From NCBI RefSeq assembly GCF_001466725.1, contig NZ_CP013650.1, positions 558,001 through 622,000 on the forward strand: a stretch of 64,000 nucleotides of DNA, in the 5' to 3' direction. Positions 1 to 10,739 of the stretch are shown here, one piece after another; within the stretch, counting starts at the first letter, position 1, and each line of letters starts with the position of its first letter. The notes beneath the pieces are model-generated. The model made no database searches. It saw only the letters and a list, made by a program, of their open reading frames with translations, and was not told where the DNA came from. The DNA is from Lacimicrobium alkaliphilum (GTDB lineage: Bacteria; Pseudomonadota; Gammaproteobacteria; Enterobacterales; Alteromonadaceae). The position numbers were made by a program, and so were the translations under genes.

Positions 1-80
1 TAGAGTACCTAAAAAAACCACCTTTCAAAAGCGTGCTGACAAGGATCGTCAGTTTTTCCTGAATCGGCTATCCAACAGAC

Positions 81-107
81 AAAAAAAAGCCCCGGAATAC
101 CGGGGCT
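81..107 (-). terminator. Rho-independent terminator of EF-G gene
   Basis: On the minus strand an 8-bp stem (AGCCCCGG/CCGGGGCT, arms 88-95 and 100-107, AATA loop) is followed by a run of eight T (complement of A81-88). It lies about 25 bases after the EF-G stop codon. Bases 1-80 contain no gene that I can recognise; a weak 5-bp inverted repeat (36-52) followed by T5 might end an upstream plus-strand unit. Confidence 0.85.
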
Positions 108-130
108 TCTTGTGCTTTAAAATAATAAGC

Positions 131-2218
131 TTATTTTTTGGCGTTTCTTGCTTTCACTTCTTCAATAACCTTTTCAGCAACATTCTGAGGACAAGGCATG
201 TAGTGAGAGAATTCCATTGAGAACTGTCCACGACCTGAAGTCATAGTACGCAGGTGGCCGATGTAACCGAACATTTCTGACAGTGGAACATCAGCTTTGA
301 TTCGCACACCAGTGGCACCGGCTTCCTGATCCTTGATCATGCCACGGCGACGGTTAAGGTCACCGATGACATCACCTACATTGTCTTCAGGAGAGAACAC
401 ATCGACTTTCATGATGGGTTCAATCAACTGGGGTCCAGCCTTAGGAATTGACTGACGGAAAGCGCCTTTTGCGGCGATTTCAAAGGCCACCGCCGAGGAG
501 TCAACAGCGTGGAAACCGCCGTCGTACAGCTCTACTTCAACATCCAGAACCGGAAAGCCAGCCAGAACACCTGTTTCCATCATGTTCCTGAAGCCTTTCT
601 CGATCGCCGGGAAGAACTCCTTAGGTACGTTACCGCCTACAACAGTAGAAGAGAACTTGAAACCAGAACCAGGTTCACCGGGACGAATACGATAATCAAT
701 CTTACCGAACTGACCAGAACCACCGGACTGCTTCTTGTGGGTGTAGCTATCTTCGATCTGCTGAGTGATAGTTTCACGGTAAGCAACCTGAGGCTGACCC
801 ACTTCCAGCTCAACACCATAGGTACGCTTGAGGATATCAACCTTGATGTCGAGATGCAGCTCACCCATACCCTTGAGGATGGTTTCACCGGAATCTTCAT
901 CGGTTTCTACCTGGAAGGACGGATCTTCTGCAACCATCTTGCCGATTGCGATACCCATCTTCTCTGTAGAGCCTTTGTCTTTCGGTGCAACGGCGATTGA
1001 AATCACCGGCTCAGGGAAGATCATTGGTTCCAGTGTACAAGGGTGCTTAGGATCACAAAGGGTGTGACCTGTTTGTACGTTCTTCATACCTACAATGGCA
1101 AGAATGTCGCCGGCATGAGCAGAGCTGAGCTCTGTTCTGTCATTGGCATGCATTTCCACCATACGACCGATACGCTCTGTTTTGCCGGTGGCAGAGTTGA
1201 GGATGGTGTCACCCTTGTTCAGCCTGCCTGAATAAATACGTATGAAGGTCAGGGCTCCGAAACGATCATCCATGATTTTAAATGCCAGAGCGCGCAATGG
1301 CTCATCCAGGGCTACTTTTGCCACTTCACCTGTAGGTTCACCGGTTTCAGCATCAGTCAAATCCTGCGGATCAACTTCTGTGGGGCTTGGCAGGTAGTCA
1401 ACTACCGCGTCCAGCACCAGCTGAATACCTTTGTTCTTAAACGCAGAGCCACAGAAAGTGGGGAAGAAGGCCAGATCACGGGTACCTTTACGGATACAAC
1501 GCTTGAGGTCTTCAATGGAAGGTTCTTCGCCATCCATGTAGGCCATCATCAGGTCGTCGTCCTGCTCTACCGCAGTTTCTACCAGTGCTTCGTGGTACTG
1601 ATTAACCTTGTCTACCATATCTGCCGGTACGTCTTTTATTTCGTAATTTTCCGGCTGGCCAGTTTCATCCCATACATAGGCTTTCTTGGTCAGAACATCG
1701 ACTACACCAACAAAATCATCTTCGATGCCGATAGGCAGCGTCATCACCAGCGGGTTGGCGGCCAGTACATTCTTAACCTGACCAACAACGCGGTAAAAAT
1801 CTGCACCCATACGGTCCAGTTTGTTAACAAAGATAATACGGGCAACTTCAGAATCGTTGGCATAGCGCCAGTTGGTCTCTGACTGGGGCTCAACACCACC
1901 AGAGCCACAGAACACGCCGATACCGCCGTCCAGTACTTTAAGTGAACGGTATACTTCGACAGTGAAGTCAACGTGCCCGGGAGTATCGATAACGTTCAGG
2001 CGGTGATCTTTCCAGAAGCAGGTAGTGGCTGCTGACTGAATGGTAATACCACGCTCAGCTTCCTGTTCCATAAAGTCTGTGGTTGACTCGCCATCATGAG
2101 TCTCACCGGATTTATGAATTTTACCGGTAAGTTTCAGGATACGTTCAGTAGTGGTAGTTTTACCCGCATCAACGTGGGCGAAAATACCGATATTTCTGTA
2201 TTGGGATAAATCTGCCAT
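131..2218 (-). CDS. fusA: Elongation factor G, second type (EF-G 2)
   Basis: Ribosomal translocase, a GTPase that moves tRNA and mRNA after peptide bond formation. The G-domain motifs are complete: [10 protein letters not shown] near residue 14, DTPGHVDF for G3 and [10 protein letters not shown] for G4. The EF-G-specific domains II to V follow, including the GMGELHLDI motif of domain III. The product is 695 residues. The N-terminus [15 protein letters not shown] matches the paralogue called EF-G 2 (fusB or fusA2) in Vibrio and Shewanella, not the str-operon form that begins MARTTPIERYRN; this is from memory of the family. The start was placed at ATG 2218 because AAGGA sits just upstream; a GTG four codons earlier overlaps that site. 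It stands alone, without rpsL, rpsG or tuf beside it, which fits the second-copy identity. Confidence 0.93.
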   Translation of the reverse strand: MADLSQYRNIGIFAHVDAGKTTTTERILKLTGKIHKSGETHDGESTTDFMEQEAERGITIQSAATTCFWKDHRLNVIDTPGHVDFTVEVYRSLKVLDGGIGVFCGSGGVEPQSETNWRYANDSEVARIIFVNKLDRMGADFYRVVGQVKNVLAANPLVMTLPIGIEDDFVGVVDVLTKKAYVWDETGQPENYEIKDVPADMVDKVNQYHEALVETAVEQDDDLMMAYMDGEEPSIEDLKRCIRKGTRDLAFFPTFCGSAFKNKGIQLVLDAVVDYLPSPTEVDPQDLTDAETGEPTGEVAKVALDEPLRALAFKIMDDRFGALTFIRIYSGRLNKGDTILNSATGKTERIGRMVEMHANDRTELSSAHAGDILAIVGMKNVQTGHTLCDPKHPCTLEPMIFPEPVISIAVAPKDKGSTEKMGIAIGKMVAEDPSFQVETDEDSGETILKGMGELHLDIKVDILKRTYGVELEVGQPQVAYRETITQQIEDSYTHKKQSGGSGQFGKIDYRIRPGEPGSGFKFSSTVVGGNVPKEFFPAIEKGFRNMMETGVLAGFPVLDVEVELYDGGFHAVDSSAVAFEIAAKGAFRQSIPKAGPQLIEPIMKVDVFSPEDNVGDVIGDLNRRRGMIKDQEAGATGVRIKADVPLSEMFGYIGHLRTMTSGRGQFSMEFSHYMPCPQNVAEKVIEEVKARNAKK

Positions 2219-2443
2219 GGTTTCCTTCACAAGTTAGGGAGAAAAAATCGCGCGCAAGTATACAGGAAAACACAGTGAAAAACCTGCCTTCTTGGTAAAT
2301 ATTGCGCAATTTTTGTCTGATTCTTACATTACAGAGTGTTCTGACCTGATCTTGGATTGCCAATTGTTGGCAGCAGGCCAGAAGCAGGTGGTGCGGAATT
2401 TAGCATATCTGCCGTTGGCTGGCTAAAGAATATGCAATTTAGT

Positions 2444-3460
2444 TCAGGTTTGCATGGGCATTACCCGGTTGCGACCGAGTCGCTTGGCTTCATACAGCTG
2501 CTTGTCAGCCTGCTCAAGCAAATCACTTCTGCGCATGCCCTGTTTATATTCGGCAACTCCAAAAGAGGCGGTGATACCGTCCAGGGTCTTGCCTGTGCGC
2601 CTGTCTATAACGCTGACCTTCTCCATGGTTCTGCGCATACTCTCGGCCAGATGAATGGCCTGCGAGAGTTTACTGGCCGTCATCAATACGGAGAATTCCT
2701 CACCGCCGAAACGATATGGTATCGCGTTATCCCGGCAACTATCCTTAATACGTTTTGCAATGGCCTTGAGCACCCGATCACCCATTTGGTGGCCGTACTG
2801 ATCATTGATCGATTTAAAATGATCGATATCAATCATAATCAGGCAGACCCCCTGGTCAGCCTCCATGGCGGCAATTTCTTCATTCAGTACCCGACGATTA
2901 TAGAGGCCGGTCAGGGCGTCATATAAAGCATCTTTCTGGCTTTCTGCCAATTGTTGTCGCAGTTGGTCAATCTCTTTTTCTGCGCTGGCCAGAGAAGCGG
3001 TGAAATCCAGTGTTGCTCGCTTTATTTGCTGGGTTTCACGAACCATTTCCCGTACCAGGTTCATTACTTCTTCCACAGACCAGCCTTCATTTTCGACTTT
3101 TTCCAAATCGGCCAGACAATTGTCCATGGTATTTTTAAAGCCCTGCGTATCGGTACGGGTATCGGTCAGAGACTGAGATAACTCTATCAGCATGGCTTCT
3201 AAGGACTGACGCAGTTGCCAGGTGCCGACTTCCTGTTGATCTGACAGATAATTGCGATGCAGTTCCTGCGCCCGGCTGGATGTCAGCGGACGCCCGCTCT
3301 CGATCATTTTGTCCAGCTCGGCATTCAGTTGCTCGGACTGGCCGCTGACGTAGGTATACCAAAGGGCATAGTTGGTGGGAATGGCTGAGATTTTATGTTT
3401 TAGCAGCAATGGAATAGTCTGCTTCAGGGTCTGAAATGACGTTTCCAATTCATCTGACAT
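2444..3460 (-). CDS. Diguanylate cyclase (GGDEF domain)
   Basis: Makes cyclic di-GMP from two GTP. The C-terminal half (about 175-335 of 338 residues) is a GGDEF domain with DALTGLYNRR, MIDIDHFKSIND and the active-site motif GGEEF at 252-256. The N-terminal half carries no predicted membrane segment; it is a helical region ending in a coiled coil (about 150-175) that may pair the catalytic domains. The inhibitory I-site should read RxxD five residues before GGEEF; here the four residues are RDNA, so the aspartate is missing and product feedback is probably weak or absent. ATG 3460 was chosen because AGGTAA lies eight bases upstream; an ATG nine codons earlier (3487) has no such site. Confidence 0.9.
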   Translation of the reverse strand: MSDELETSFQTLKQTIPLLLKHKISAIPTNYALWYTYVSGQSEQLNAELDKMIESGRPLTSSRAQELHRNYLSDQQEVGTWQLRQSLEAMLIELSQSLTDTRTDTQGFKNTMDNCLADLEKVENEGWSVEEVMNLVREMVRETQQIKRATLDFTASLASAEKEIDQLRQQLAESQKDALYDALTGLYNRRVLNEEIAAMEADQGVCLIMIDIDHFKSINDQYGHQMGDRVLKAIAKRIKDSCRDNAIPYRFGGEEFSVLMTASKLSQAIHLAESMRRTMEKVSVIDRRTGKTLDGITASFGVAEYKQGMRRSDLLEQADKQLYEAKRLGRNRVMPMQT

Positions 3461-3638
3461 CTTGTTACCTGCATGAGTGGCGATCAACCTTTTGGCAATT
3501 ATGGCCTCTATTTTCTGGCTTGTCTTTAGCCGCTGATGGTTGATTCCGATCTTTATCCCTACTCCGTCACCTTTTGGTCACCTCTTTCATCAGCCGCTTG
3601 AATAGCTTGTCTGCACTTACTAACAAGAGGAAGTGCCA

Positions 3639-5846
3639 GTGAAAGCCAGTATATCTGTTGTGACCATGTTTTTAGTTTCCCCGGCCTTTGCCATACAAAT
3701 TGATGGCAAACTGGATGAGCCGGCCTGGCAGCAGGCCATTGTATATGATGAGTTTGTACAAACCTTGCCGAATACTGGCACGCCACCAGCGGTAAAAACC
3801 AGGGCAATGTTGATAACCAGCGAAGACGGAATCTACATCGGTATTGTTAATCAACAAGAGGAACGCTCGCGGCGATACAGTAGTCACGATCAGCACACCA
3901 GTGCAGACTTCAATATTGTTTACTTAGATTTCGCTGGCAGTGGCAGCACCGCCTATGAGTTTGTCGCAACCCTGGGCGGCGGGACCATGGATGGCACCTA
4001 TACCAGGGGCAATGAATCGAATCGGGACTGGGATGGGTTATGGAGTGTAGCCGTCAGTGAGGATAAAGATGCCTGGTACAGTGAGTTCTTTATTCCCTGG
4101 TCGGTGGCGACGTTTCGCTCATCTGCTGATGCTGCGACACGAAATATGGCTGTGTCTTTTATGCGTTATAACATTGCTGCTCAGGAAATATATTTTTTCC
4201 CGGATACCAGTCGGGTACTGAGTACCTTTACCTATGACTTTCAGCCATTTGATGCGCAGATTGCACAATCTGGTAGCTGGGCGGTTACTCCTTACTTTTC
4301 CGGAACGTGGCAGGTTGACGACGGTGAACAAGACAATAACCTTGGCCTGGATTTGGTTTACAAACCTAATTCAGCCCATCAATTCCTGTTGACACTAAAC
4401 CCCGATTTTGGCCAGGTGGAGTCCGATGAGCTGGTGGTGAACTACACAAACATTGAAACATTGCGCAGTGATAAGCGGCCATTTTTTGCAGAAAATCAAA
4501 GCTTGTTTGATGTCAGGGGGCCAGGTAATCTGAAGCTGTTTCATACCCGACGCATAGGCGGAGCCTCATCCGATGGGTTGGGGGTGCAGGAGATCTCGCT
4601 GGCAGCCAAAAGTATCCACTCTTTAGCGTCTGCTGATGTCGGTGTGTTTTACGCACGAGAAAAGGATATGCAGCACTCTGCTGGTTCGTCTTTCCTCGCA
4701 GGACGATGGTTGCGCAGTGACGACGATTGGTCACTGGGGCAGCTCGCCACCTTTGTGGATGTGCCGCAAATGTCGCGCAAAGCGGCTATGAGCAATCTGG
4801 ATTTCAACTATCGGGTTTCGGAGCAGACCACGATATTTGCCAATATTCTGGCTTCCCGGGTTGAAGACCAGCACAATGTAACGATGGGCCGCGCTGCCAC
4901 TCTAAGCGCATCGTTGCGGCCTTCGAGGATTTGGAACAATCAACTCGATTTCAGCTATTTTTCCGACCAGCTGGAGTTAAACGACCTGGGGTATTTACCG
5001 CGCAACGACCTGGTACGCGCCAGGTATACAGGGGAATATAGTCTGGTGGACTTTCCCTCTGACTCAACTTTCCGCCGCATCTATCTAAAGGGTATCGCGG
5101 AGTACTCACAAAATACCGGTGGTGATGTGCTTCCTTCGGTGCACAGCGCCGTGATGAGATTGGACCTTAAAAATCGCTATTCCTGGATAGGTGTTGCTGA
5201 ACGTCGCAGCTCAGGCATTGATGACTTAATTGCGGCAGACCATGGCAAGGTCGCGATGCCCGCGCAACACTGGTTCAAGATGCAGCTGGTGTCGCCCACA
5301 TCCGATCTGTATTCCTACGATGTTGCCGGTATTGTCTATCAGGAGGGCCTGGATGAGTGGGCGCGCAGAGCAGATATCAACACCAAGTGGTTTGTCACCG
5401 ACAATATAAGGGTGGAGCTTAATTTCCAGCATATTGACAGTGACGACTGGTTCATAGGTCGGGGGGCGGGAACTGTCAATCGATACAGTCGCACGCTACA
5501 GAAGTGGGGACTGAACCTGAATAGTCGTTTGTCCACCAACTCGGATATCAGCTGGAAGATTGAATGGTACGGATTAAAGGCTACTGGACAAGAAGGCTAT
5601 CAGGTGTCAGCGCTGGATCTGATTCCCCGGGCAGAGCGTCCTGAGGATATACTTCGCTCTGCGTTATCTATGCAGGTCAGATATCGATACAAGCTGGCGC
5701 CATTGTCGGATCTATACCTGGTATATGCCAGAAGTGGCAGTGAAGTTGGGGCGGGATTGAACGTCAGCCATACAGAATTGATGAGGCGGACCTGGCAAGC
5801 CCCTAAGGAGAACTATCTGTTGCTCAAGCTAAATTACAGGTTGTAG
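3639..5846 (+). CDS. DUF5916 outer-membrane beta-barrel protein with CBM9-like N-terminal domain
   Basis: Begins with a signal peptide (about 18 residues ending SPAFA). Next is a carbohydrate-binding family 9-like beta sandwich (about 20-200) that starts IQIDGKLDEPAW, a hallmark of these proteins. A long C-terminal part is rich in alternating aromatic and polar strands and ends in LLLKLNYRL, as an outer-membrane barrel would. This combination is the DUF5916 family; its ligand is unknown. The start is GTG 3639, eight bases after AGAGG; the GTG at 3633 is too close to that site. It converges on the CadC-like gene with only 14 bases between the stops. The two could form a sensor and target pair, but nothing in the sequence proves it. 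Confidence 0.75.
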   Translation: MKASISVVTMFLVSPAFAIQIDGKLDEPAWQQAIVYDEFVQTLPNTGTPPAVKTRAMLITSEDGIYIGIVNQQEERSRRYSSHDQHTSADFNIVYLDFAGSGSTAYEFVATLGGGTMDGTYTRGNESNRDWDGLWSVAVSEDKDAWYSEFFIPWSVATFRSSADAATRNMAVSFMRYNIAAQEIYFFPDTSRVLSTFTYDFQPFDAQIAQSGSWAVTPYFSGTWQVDDGEQDNNLGLDLVYKPNSAHQFLLTLNPDFGQVESDELVVNYTNIETLRSDKRPFFAENQSLFDVRGPGNLKLFHTRRIGGASSDGLGVQEISLAAKSIHSLASADVGVFYAREKDMQHSAGSSFLAGRWLRSDDDWSLGQLATFVDVPQMSRKAAMSNLDFNYRVSEQTTIFANILASRVEDQHNVTMGRAATLSASLRPSRIWNNQLDFSYFSDQLELNDLGYLPRNDLVRARYTGEYSLVDFPSDSTFRRIYLKGIAEYSQNTGGDVLPSVHSAVMRLDLKNRYSWIGVAERRSSGIDDLIAADHGKVAMPAQHWFKMQLVSPTSDLYSYDVAGIVYQEGLDEWARRADINTKWFVTDNIRVELNFQHIDSDDWFIGRGAGTVNRYSRTLQKWGLNLNSRLSTNSDISWKIEWYGLKATGQEGYQVSALDLIPRAERPEDILRSALSMQVRYRYKLAPLSDLYLVYARSGSEVGAGLNVSHTELMRRTWQAPKENYLLLKLNYRL

Positions 5847-5860
5847 TTATTATGTTAGCG

Positions 5861-7846
5861 CTACTGTACGGGGTATAGACCCACAATATTGGCTTCGTTT
5901 GTGGTGATGGTTGTCAGTATCAACTTGTTTTTTCCGGCCACTCTGAATTGCGCGTAGACACTGTCTGCGGCTTGCTGATAAAGACGTTTGGCAAGCCCCT
6001 CCTCTATTCTGTAAAAGACTAGCTGCCGGTCATTTTTATCCAGCTCCGCAGTGTAAAGTTGCTGCCCATCGACTTGCCAGCTTTTAAGCCTTCCAGGTGA
6101 GGACTGGTAGACGAGGTTGTCGGCGAGTTCAGGTGTGTTGCCTGCGTAAATCCCGTCTTGTCCTGAGGGCCGGACATACCATTGGTCCGTATCGGTTATA
6201 TAGGCAGCTTGAGCAATACGCTCAGCCAGCAAGGTTGGTTCACTGCCGTGAACAGGACGGGTAAATAGCCCGGAGTTTGCCTCATTGCCAGAGATATAAA
6301 ATATCTGATCTTTATCCAGCCAACCGAGGGAACTGATCTGCTTGTCGCTACTGAATAAGCGAACCGTTTCTCCGTTGTCTACGTCAATAACAAATAGCGA
6401 CTGGCTGGCATTGACAAGCAAGAATGCGTTATCCGGTGACCAGGCTAGATCGTAAATGTACAGTCCTGGCTCAAACTGGCTTATCTGGCGAACGCTGTTA
6501 TTAGTATCGCGCAGCCAGATTTGCGCAGAACCAGAACGTTTCGACGCAAATGCCAGTTGGTCGGTTTGTGATGAGAGGATGCCCAGATAATCCGGTGTCG
6601 ATGAGTTGACCGCCAAAGGAGTCATCTCGTTGTCCCAAACTGTAAGGTTGCGATTTACATAGTGACTGGTTACTGCCAGCGCCTGGCTGCTGCCGATAGG
6701 AACGACTTGGTCCAGGTAGCCGAACTCTGCCGAGCTGACAACACGTTGCCGGCCGTTCAGAAAATGTCGAATAACCTGTTGCGACGGATGCTCGCTGACA
6801 TGCATTAGTGAATCACCTTGTGCATGCCAGTGAACGGCAGAGATCGTGTAGGTGAGAGACATCTCCTTTATTAATTGTCCGCTGTCCAGGTGTTTTATCC
6901 TGATCAGGGAATGTCCCCTGGTATCGACATATAACAACGCAATGCGATCGCCCCGGGCACTGACATCAAACCAACGCAGGGATCCTTCGAGGGCTACCTG
7001 AGGCATAGGATCGGGGATAAGTGTCGCCAGGGATTGCCGGAACAATTGATTGTCGTGAACAAAGTAAAATCCGCTTCCATCCGTTTGCCATAAAACGGGT
7101 AACATCAGCGTTGTACACTGTGGCCAGCTTCTTTGGGCCATCTCCGGCAGTCCTGGGCGCTCCAACAACAGGATTTCGCAGCTCTTGGGCGCAGCAATCA
7201 ACAGACTGTCCGCAGTGGGTGACCATTGAGGAAAGGATGCATCAGCGTCAAGTTTCCGTATCGCAACGGGTCGATTGTCCCGATTAACCATCAGCTGATT
7301 GGTTTGCGCAGTTTTATGGATAAAAGCAAACTGATGGCCATCCAAGGAAAAGGAAGGATTAATTTCCAAGCCCTGCAGACTGGTTAGCAGCTGAGATTGG
7401 TAAAGTGTTGGCGGGGAAGGCCTTACTATTAACCAGGCCAATAGCAGTAGACCAATTGCGCAGATTAGAATGCTTGATAAACGCGCCGCCGACAAAGTGC
7501 GTTGCCTGCCGGTGACTACTTGATGGACAGGCTCCACACGCGCTATCAGCCGGTATCCGCGCTTAGGAATGGTTCTGATAAAGGTTGGTGCACGGGAATC
7601 ATCTCCCAGCACCTGGCGTAATCTGGTAACGGCCTTACTGATGGTATTGTCTTCGACAACCATACCTGACCATAGTGCCTCGGCGAGTTGATCGCGGGTG
7701 ACTATTTGATCTGGATGGGCAACCAGATAGCTCAGCAACGCCATCAACTGAGATTCCAGCTGTATCTTCTGCCCATCCGGTGCGACGGCTAGTTCAGACT
7801 GTTGCGGAAACACATACCAATCATTCAGTCTATAAGTCTGATTCAC
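5861..7846 (-). CDS. CadC/ToxR-type membrane regulator with beta-propeller sensor domain
   Basis: A 661-residue one-component regulator. Residues about 1-105 form a winged-helix OmpR/PhoB DNA-binding domain (LLSYLVAHPDQIVTRDQLAEALW, then VRTIPKRGYRL-like wing). A single membrane segment follows (about 124-142, ILICAIGLLLLAWLIV). The rest is periplasmic and built of repeated blades with DxxQLAFASKRSGSAQIW-like motifs, typical of TolB/WD40-like propellers. So DNA binding is cytoplasmic and sensing periplasmic. The signal and targets are unknown; the convergent DUF5916 gene is one candidate. It starts 14 bases from the GspE-like gene's stop, so it may be the second gene of that transcript. Confidence 0.82.
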   Translation of the reverse strand: MNQTYRLNDWYVFPQQSELAVAPDGQKIQLESQLMALLSYLVAHPDQIVTRDQLAEALWSGMVVEDNTISKAVTRLRQVLGDDSRAPTFIRTIPKRGYRLIARVEPVHQVVTGRQRTLSAARLSSILICAIGLLLLAWLIVRPSPPTLYQSQLLTSLQGLEINPSFSLDGHQFAFIHKTAQTNQLMVNRDNRPVAIRKLDADASFPQWSPTADSLLIAAPKSCEILLLERPGLPEMAQRSWPQCTTLMLPVLWQTDGSGFYFVHDNQLFRQSLATLIPDPMPQVALEGSLRWFDVSARGDRIALLYVDTRGHSLIRIKHLDSGQLIKEMSLTYTISAVHWHAQGDSLMHVSEHPSQQVIRHFLNGRQRVVSSAEFGYLDQVVPIGSSQALAVTSHYVNRNLTVWDNEMTPLAVNSSTPDYLGILSSQTDQLAFASKRSGSAQIWLRDTNNSVRQISQFEPGLYIYDLAWSPDNAFLLVNASQSLFVIDVDNGETVRLFSSDKQISSLGWLDKDQIFYISGNEANSGLFTRPVHGSEPTLLAERIAQAAYITDTDQWYVRPSGQDGIYAGNTPELADNLVYQSSPGRLKSWQVDGQQLYTAELDKNDRQLVFYRIEEGLAKRLYQQAADSVYAQFRVAGKNKLILTTITTNEANIVGLYPVQ

Positions 7847-7860
7847 TCGCTAGGTCCCGG

Positions 7861-10083
7861 TTACTCTGTGCCGCTGATTATCTGTACCTGGGCAATATCG
7901 GTGTCACCTTTTAATATCTTGCAGATGCCGTCCTGAGTCAGGGTACGCATGCCATCTTTCATGGCCTGCTCCTTCATCAAAGCGACAGAAGATTCTTTGT
8001 ATACCAGTGCGCGAAGATCCGGGGTCATGGCTAACAGCTCATGGACGCCGGTACGACCCTTATAACCCGTATTCCCGCAGGCATCACAACCTTTACCCCG
8101 GTGTAGCATCAGGGGTTCACTGAGGTCGATTTCATCCAGATACTGCTCACCATACTGGCGCTTAATAAAGCCTATATCGGTCTCAGAGGCCTGATAGGTC
8201 TCTTTACAGTTTGGACACAGAGTACGTATCAGACGCTGAGCGAGAATGCCCACGCAGGCATCAGAGAAGTTGACCGGGTCCAGCCCCAAATCCAACAAAC
8301 GGGTGATGGTTTCAGGTGCAGAGTTGGTGTGCAGAGTGGACAGCACCAGGTGGCCGGTGAGCGAGGCCTCGATACCTGCATGGGCGGTTTCTTTGTCGCG
8401 CATCTCACCAATCAGGATGATATCCGGGTCAGCCCGCAAAAAAGCACGCAGGGCATTGGCAAAGGTAAAGCCGATTTTCGGGCTGACCTGCACCTGCTGC
8501 AAGCCGGCCTGAGTAATCTCTACCGGATCTTCGGCGGTCCAGATTTTTTTCTCCGGCGTGTTGAGATCTCCCAGTACTGCATGCAAGGTGGTGGTTTTAC
8601 CTGAACCTGTAGGACCTACTACCAGAATAATCCCATGGGGTTTCTTAATCATTTCCTTGATGGCTTTGTTATTACGGGGCGACAGATTAAGCTTCTCCAT
8701 TGGCATGGCGCCGCCGGTGGCCAGGATCCGCATCACCACCCCTTCACCTGCCACAGTGGGAATGGTGGCAACCCGCACTTCTACAATCTGACCAGACATC
8801 TTGACCGCCAGTTTTCCATCCTGAGGGACGCGTTTTTCGGCGATATTCAGATTTGCCATAATCTTAATTCTGGCCACTACAGCGTTGTGATGGGATGCCG
8901 GCACCTGGGTAATATCCCGGCACACGCCGTCGATTCGCATACGGACCCGGGTCGGACCGCTTTTTTCCGCGTCTACGTGAATATCAGAGGCATTAAGTTT
9001 CTTGGCATCATGCAGGATGCGGCTGACCAGGCGCACCACAGCGGGGGCATCGTCAGACATTTCCTCTGTCTGTTCTTCAAGATCATCACCGCTGGTACCG
9101 ATTTCATCGAGAATCTCATCCATATCGCCGGGCCCGCTGCCGCCCCCGGCGCTTTCACCAAGGTATTGCAACACGGTATTGGGCAAGGCCACACAGATAT
9201 CGTAACTGTTAATGCCTATGGCACTCTCTATTTCCATCAAAAGTGCGGCATTGTTGGGCTCGGCCATCAGGATGATAGGATTGTCCGAAACGTCTGCAAT
9301 AACCGCCACATAGTTGCGCTTGAGATAAGAGAGGTTGAGTCTGCTGTCACTCTGATACAGATGATACTTATCCGGCAGGTATCCCATAAAGGGGACCTGG
9401 TAGTGCACCGATAGCGCGTTACCAAGCTCTTCTTCGGCGATACGGTATTCTGTGGTCAGGCGTTGCGCCAGTTGCCGGGGGTCCCGGCAACTTTCCAGCA
9501 GCTGATCCAAATCTCCTGAGGAGATTAACTTTTTATGCACTAAATACTGAAAAGGCTTATTGGTGCCGCCAAGCTCATAGCGGAACTTGGTTCCCAGCAT
9601 AGTCGCGAGCTGATTCGCCAGATCCAGATCCTCGCTGATAAAGTCACCCCGTTGCTTATTGATTATCTGCATGACGCCGAGTAAGACGCCGGCATTCATC
9701 ACCGGCACACAGATAATATTTCGGGTTTTAAAGGAACTGGATTTATCAAATTTATCAGCAAACCTGAGGCGGGGGTGGATGGTGGCCAGCTCTTCCTTAT
9801 TATAAGGATCGGATATCAGCAAGGGTAACTGACTCAATGCCACGTAACCGGCGATAGATTGAGGGGTTATCGGAACCTTAATTTCCCGCACTTCTTTACC
9901 GGTCTTAAAACGGGCTACCAGATCCTGGTGCTGACGCCGTCGCTGGAAAATACTCATACGCTCGGCGGCGAACATATCCAGAATGATGGGTTCGAGCTTT
10001 TCGTAGGCGTCCATCAGCTCCTGATGGGTTTCCAGCAGTTGGTTGATTTGTTCCAGTTGCTGATCGGCTTTAGTGGTCATCAT
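7861..10083 (-). CDS. GspE/PulE/PilB-family secretion ATPase with N-terminal GAF domain
   Basis: Hexameric ATPase of the type II secretion or type IV pilus class. Residues about 25-170 resemble a GAF domain (VPITPQSIAGYVALSQLPLLI, NIICVPVMNAGVLLGVMQIIN). A middle GspE N-terminal-like domain follows, then the ATPase with Walker A GPTGSGKTT near 490, ILIGEMRDKETA as Walker B, THSAPETITRLLD-type histidine box and the zinc-binding CPNC and CDACG pairs. No other pilus or secretion genes lie nearby, so the machine it powers is not shown here. The start is uncertain: the double ATG at 10083/10080 is preferred, but neither it nor the ATG at 10143 has a clear ribosome site. Confidence 0.85.
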   Translation of the reverse strand: MMTTKADQQLEQINQLLETHQELMDAYEKLEPIILDMFAAERMSIFQRRRQHQDLVARFKTGKEVREIKVPITPQSIAGYVALSQLPLLISDPYNKEELATIHPRLRFADKFDKSSSFKTRNIICVPVMNAGVLLGVMQIINKQRGDFISEDLDLANQLATMLGTKFRYELGGTNKPFQYLVHKKLISSGDLDQLLESCRDPRQLAQRLTTEYRIAEEELGNALSVHYQVPFMGYLPDKYHLYQSDSRLNLSYLKRNYVAVIADVSDNPIILMAEPNNAALLMEIESAIGINSYDICVALPNTVLQYLGESAGGGSGPGDMDEILDEIGTSGDDLEEQTEEMSDDAPAVVRLVSRILHDAKKLNASDIHVDAEKSGPTRVRMRIDGVCRDITQVPASHHNAVVARIKIMANLNIAEKRVPQDGKLAVKMSGQIVEVRVATIPTVAGEGVVMRILATGGAMPMEKLNLSPRNNKAIKEMIKKPHGIILVVGPTGSGKTTTLHAVLGDLNTPEKKIWTAEDPVEITQAGLQQVQVSPKIGFTFANALRAFLRADPDIILIGEMRDKETAHAGIEASLTGHLVLSTLHTNSAPETITRLLDLGLDPVNFSDACVGILAQRLIRTLCPNCKETYQASETDIGFIKRQYGEQYLDEIDLSEPLMLHRGKGCDACGNTGYKGRTGVHELLAMTPDLRALVYKESSVALMKEQAMKDGMRTLTQDGICKILKGDTDIAQVQIISGTE

Positions 10084-10220
10084 ATAATTTGTGGTCTGTT
10101 CAACTTCTGTTCGCAAGAAACCATGGCACACGTAACTTTGCATGTTAGGTGGTTTCGGCGCCCAAGGCCAACATCATTCACCTATGTTGCCACAATCCAT
10201 GAGTTTTTTGCCATTGTGGC

Positions 10221-10248
10221 TTGCATAAAAAGCCGACATAGGTATAAT
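10221..10248 (+). promoter_or_regulatory. Sigma-70 promoter of the S10 operon
   Basis: TTGCAT (10221-10226), a 16-base spacer, then a perfect TATAAT (10243-10248). It lies about 160 bases before rpsJ on the same strand, leaving a long untranslated leader as known for S10 operons. Confidence 0.8.
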
Positions 10249-10310
10249 TCGCGTCCACTTGTCCTGACGGACATGCGTTTTTACTCTGGTAACAGGTAGA
10301 AATGAACTAC

Positions 10311-10721
<411 letters not shown>

Positions 10722-10739
10722 CAAGAGAGGGTTTAAACA

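Noticed and set aside
36..57. Terminator of an upstream plus-strand gene
   Set aside because: Only a five-base stem; no gene end visible in the window.
8635..9414. 259-codon open frame opposite the GspE-like gene
   Set aside because: Shadow of a strongly conserved ATPase gene; no family features and no ribosome site.
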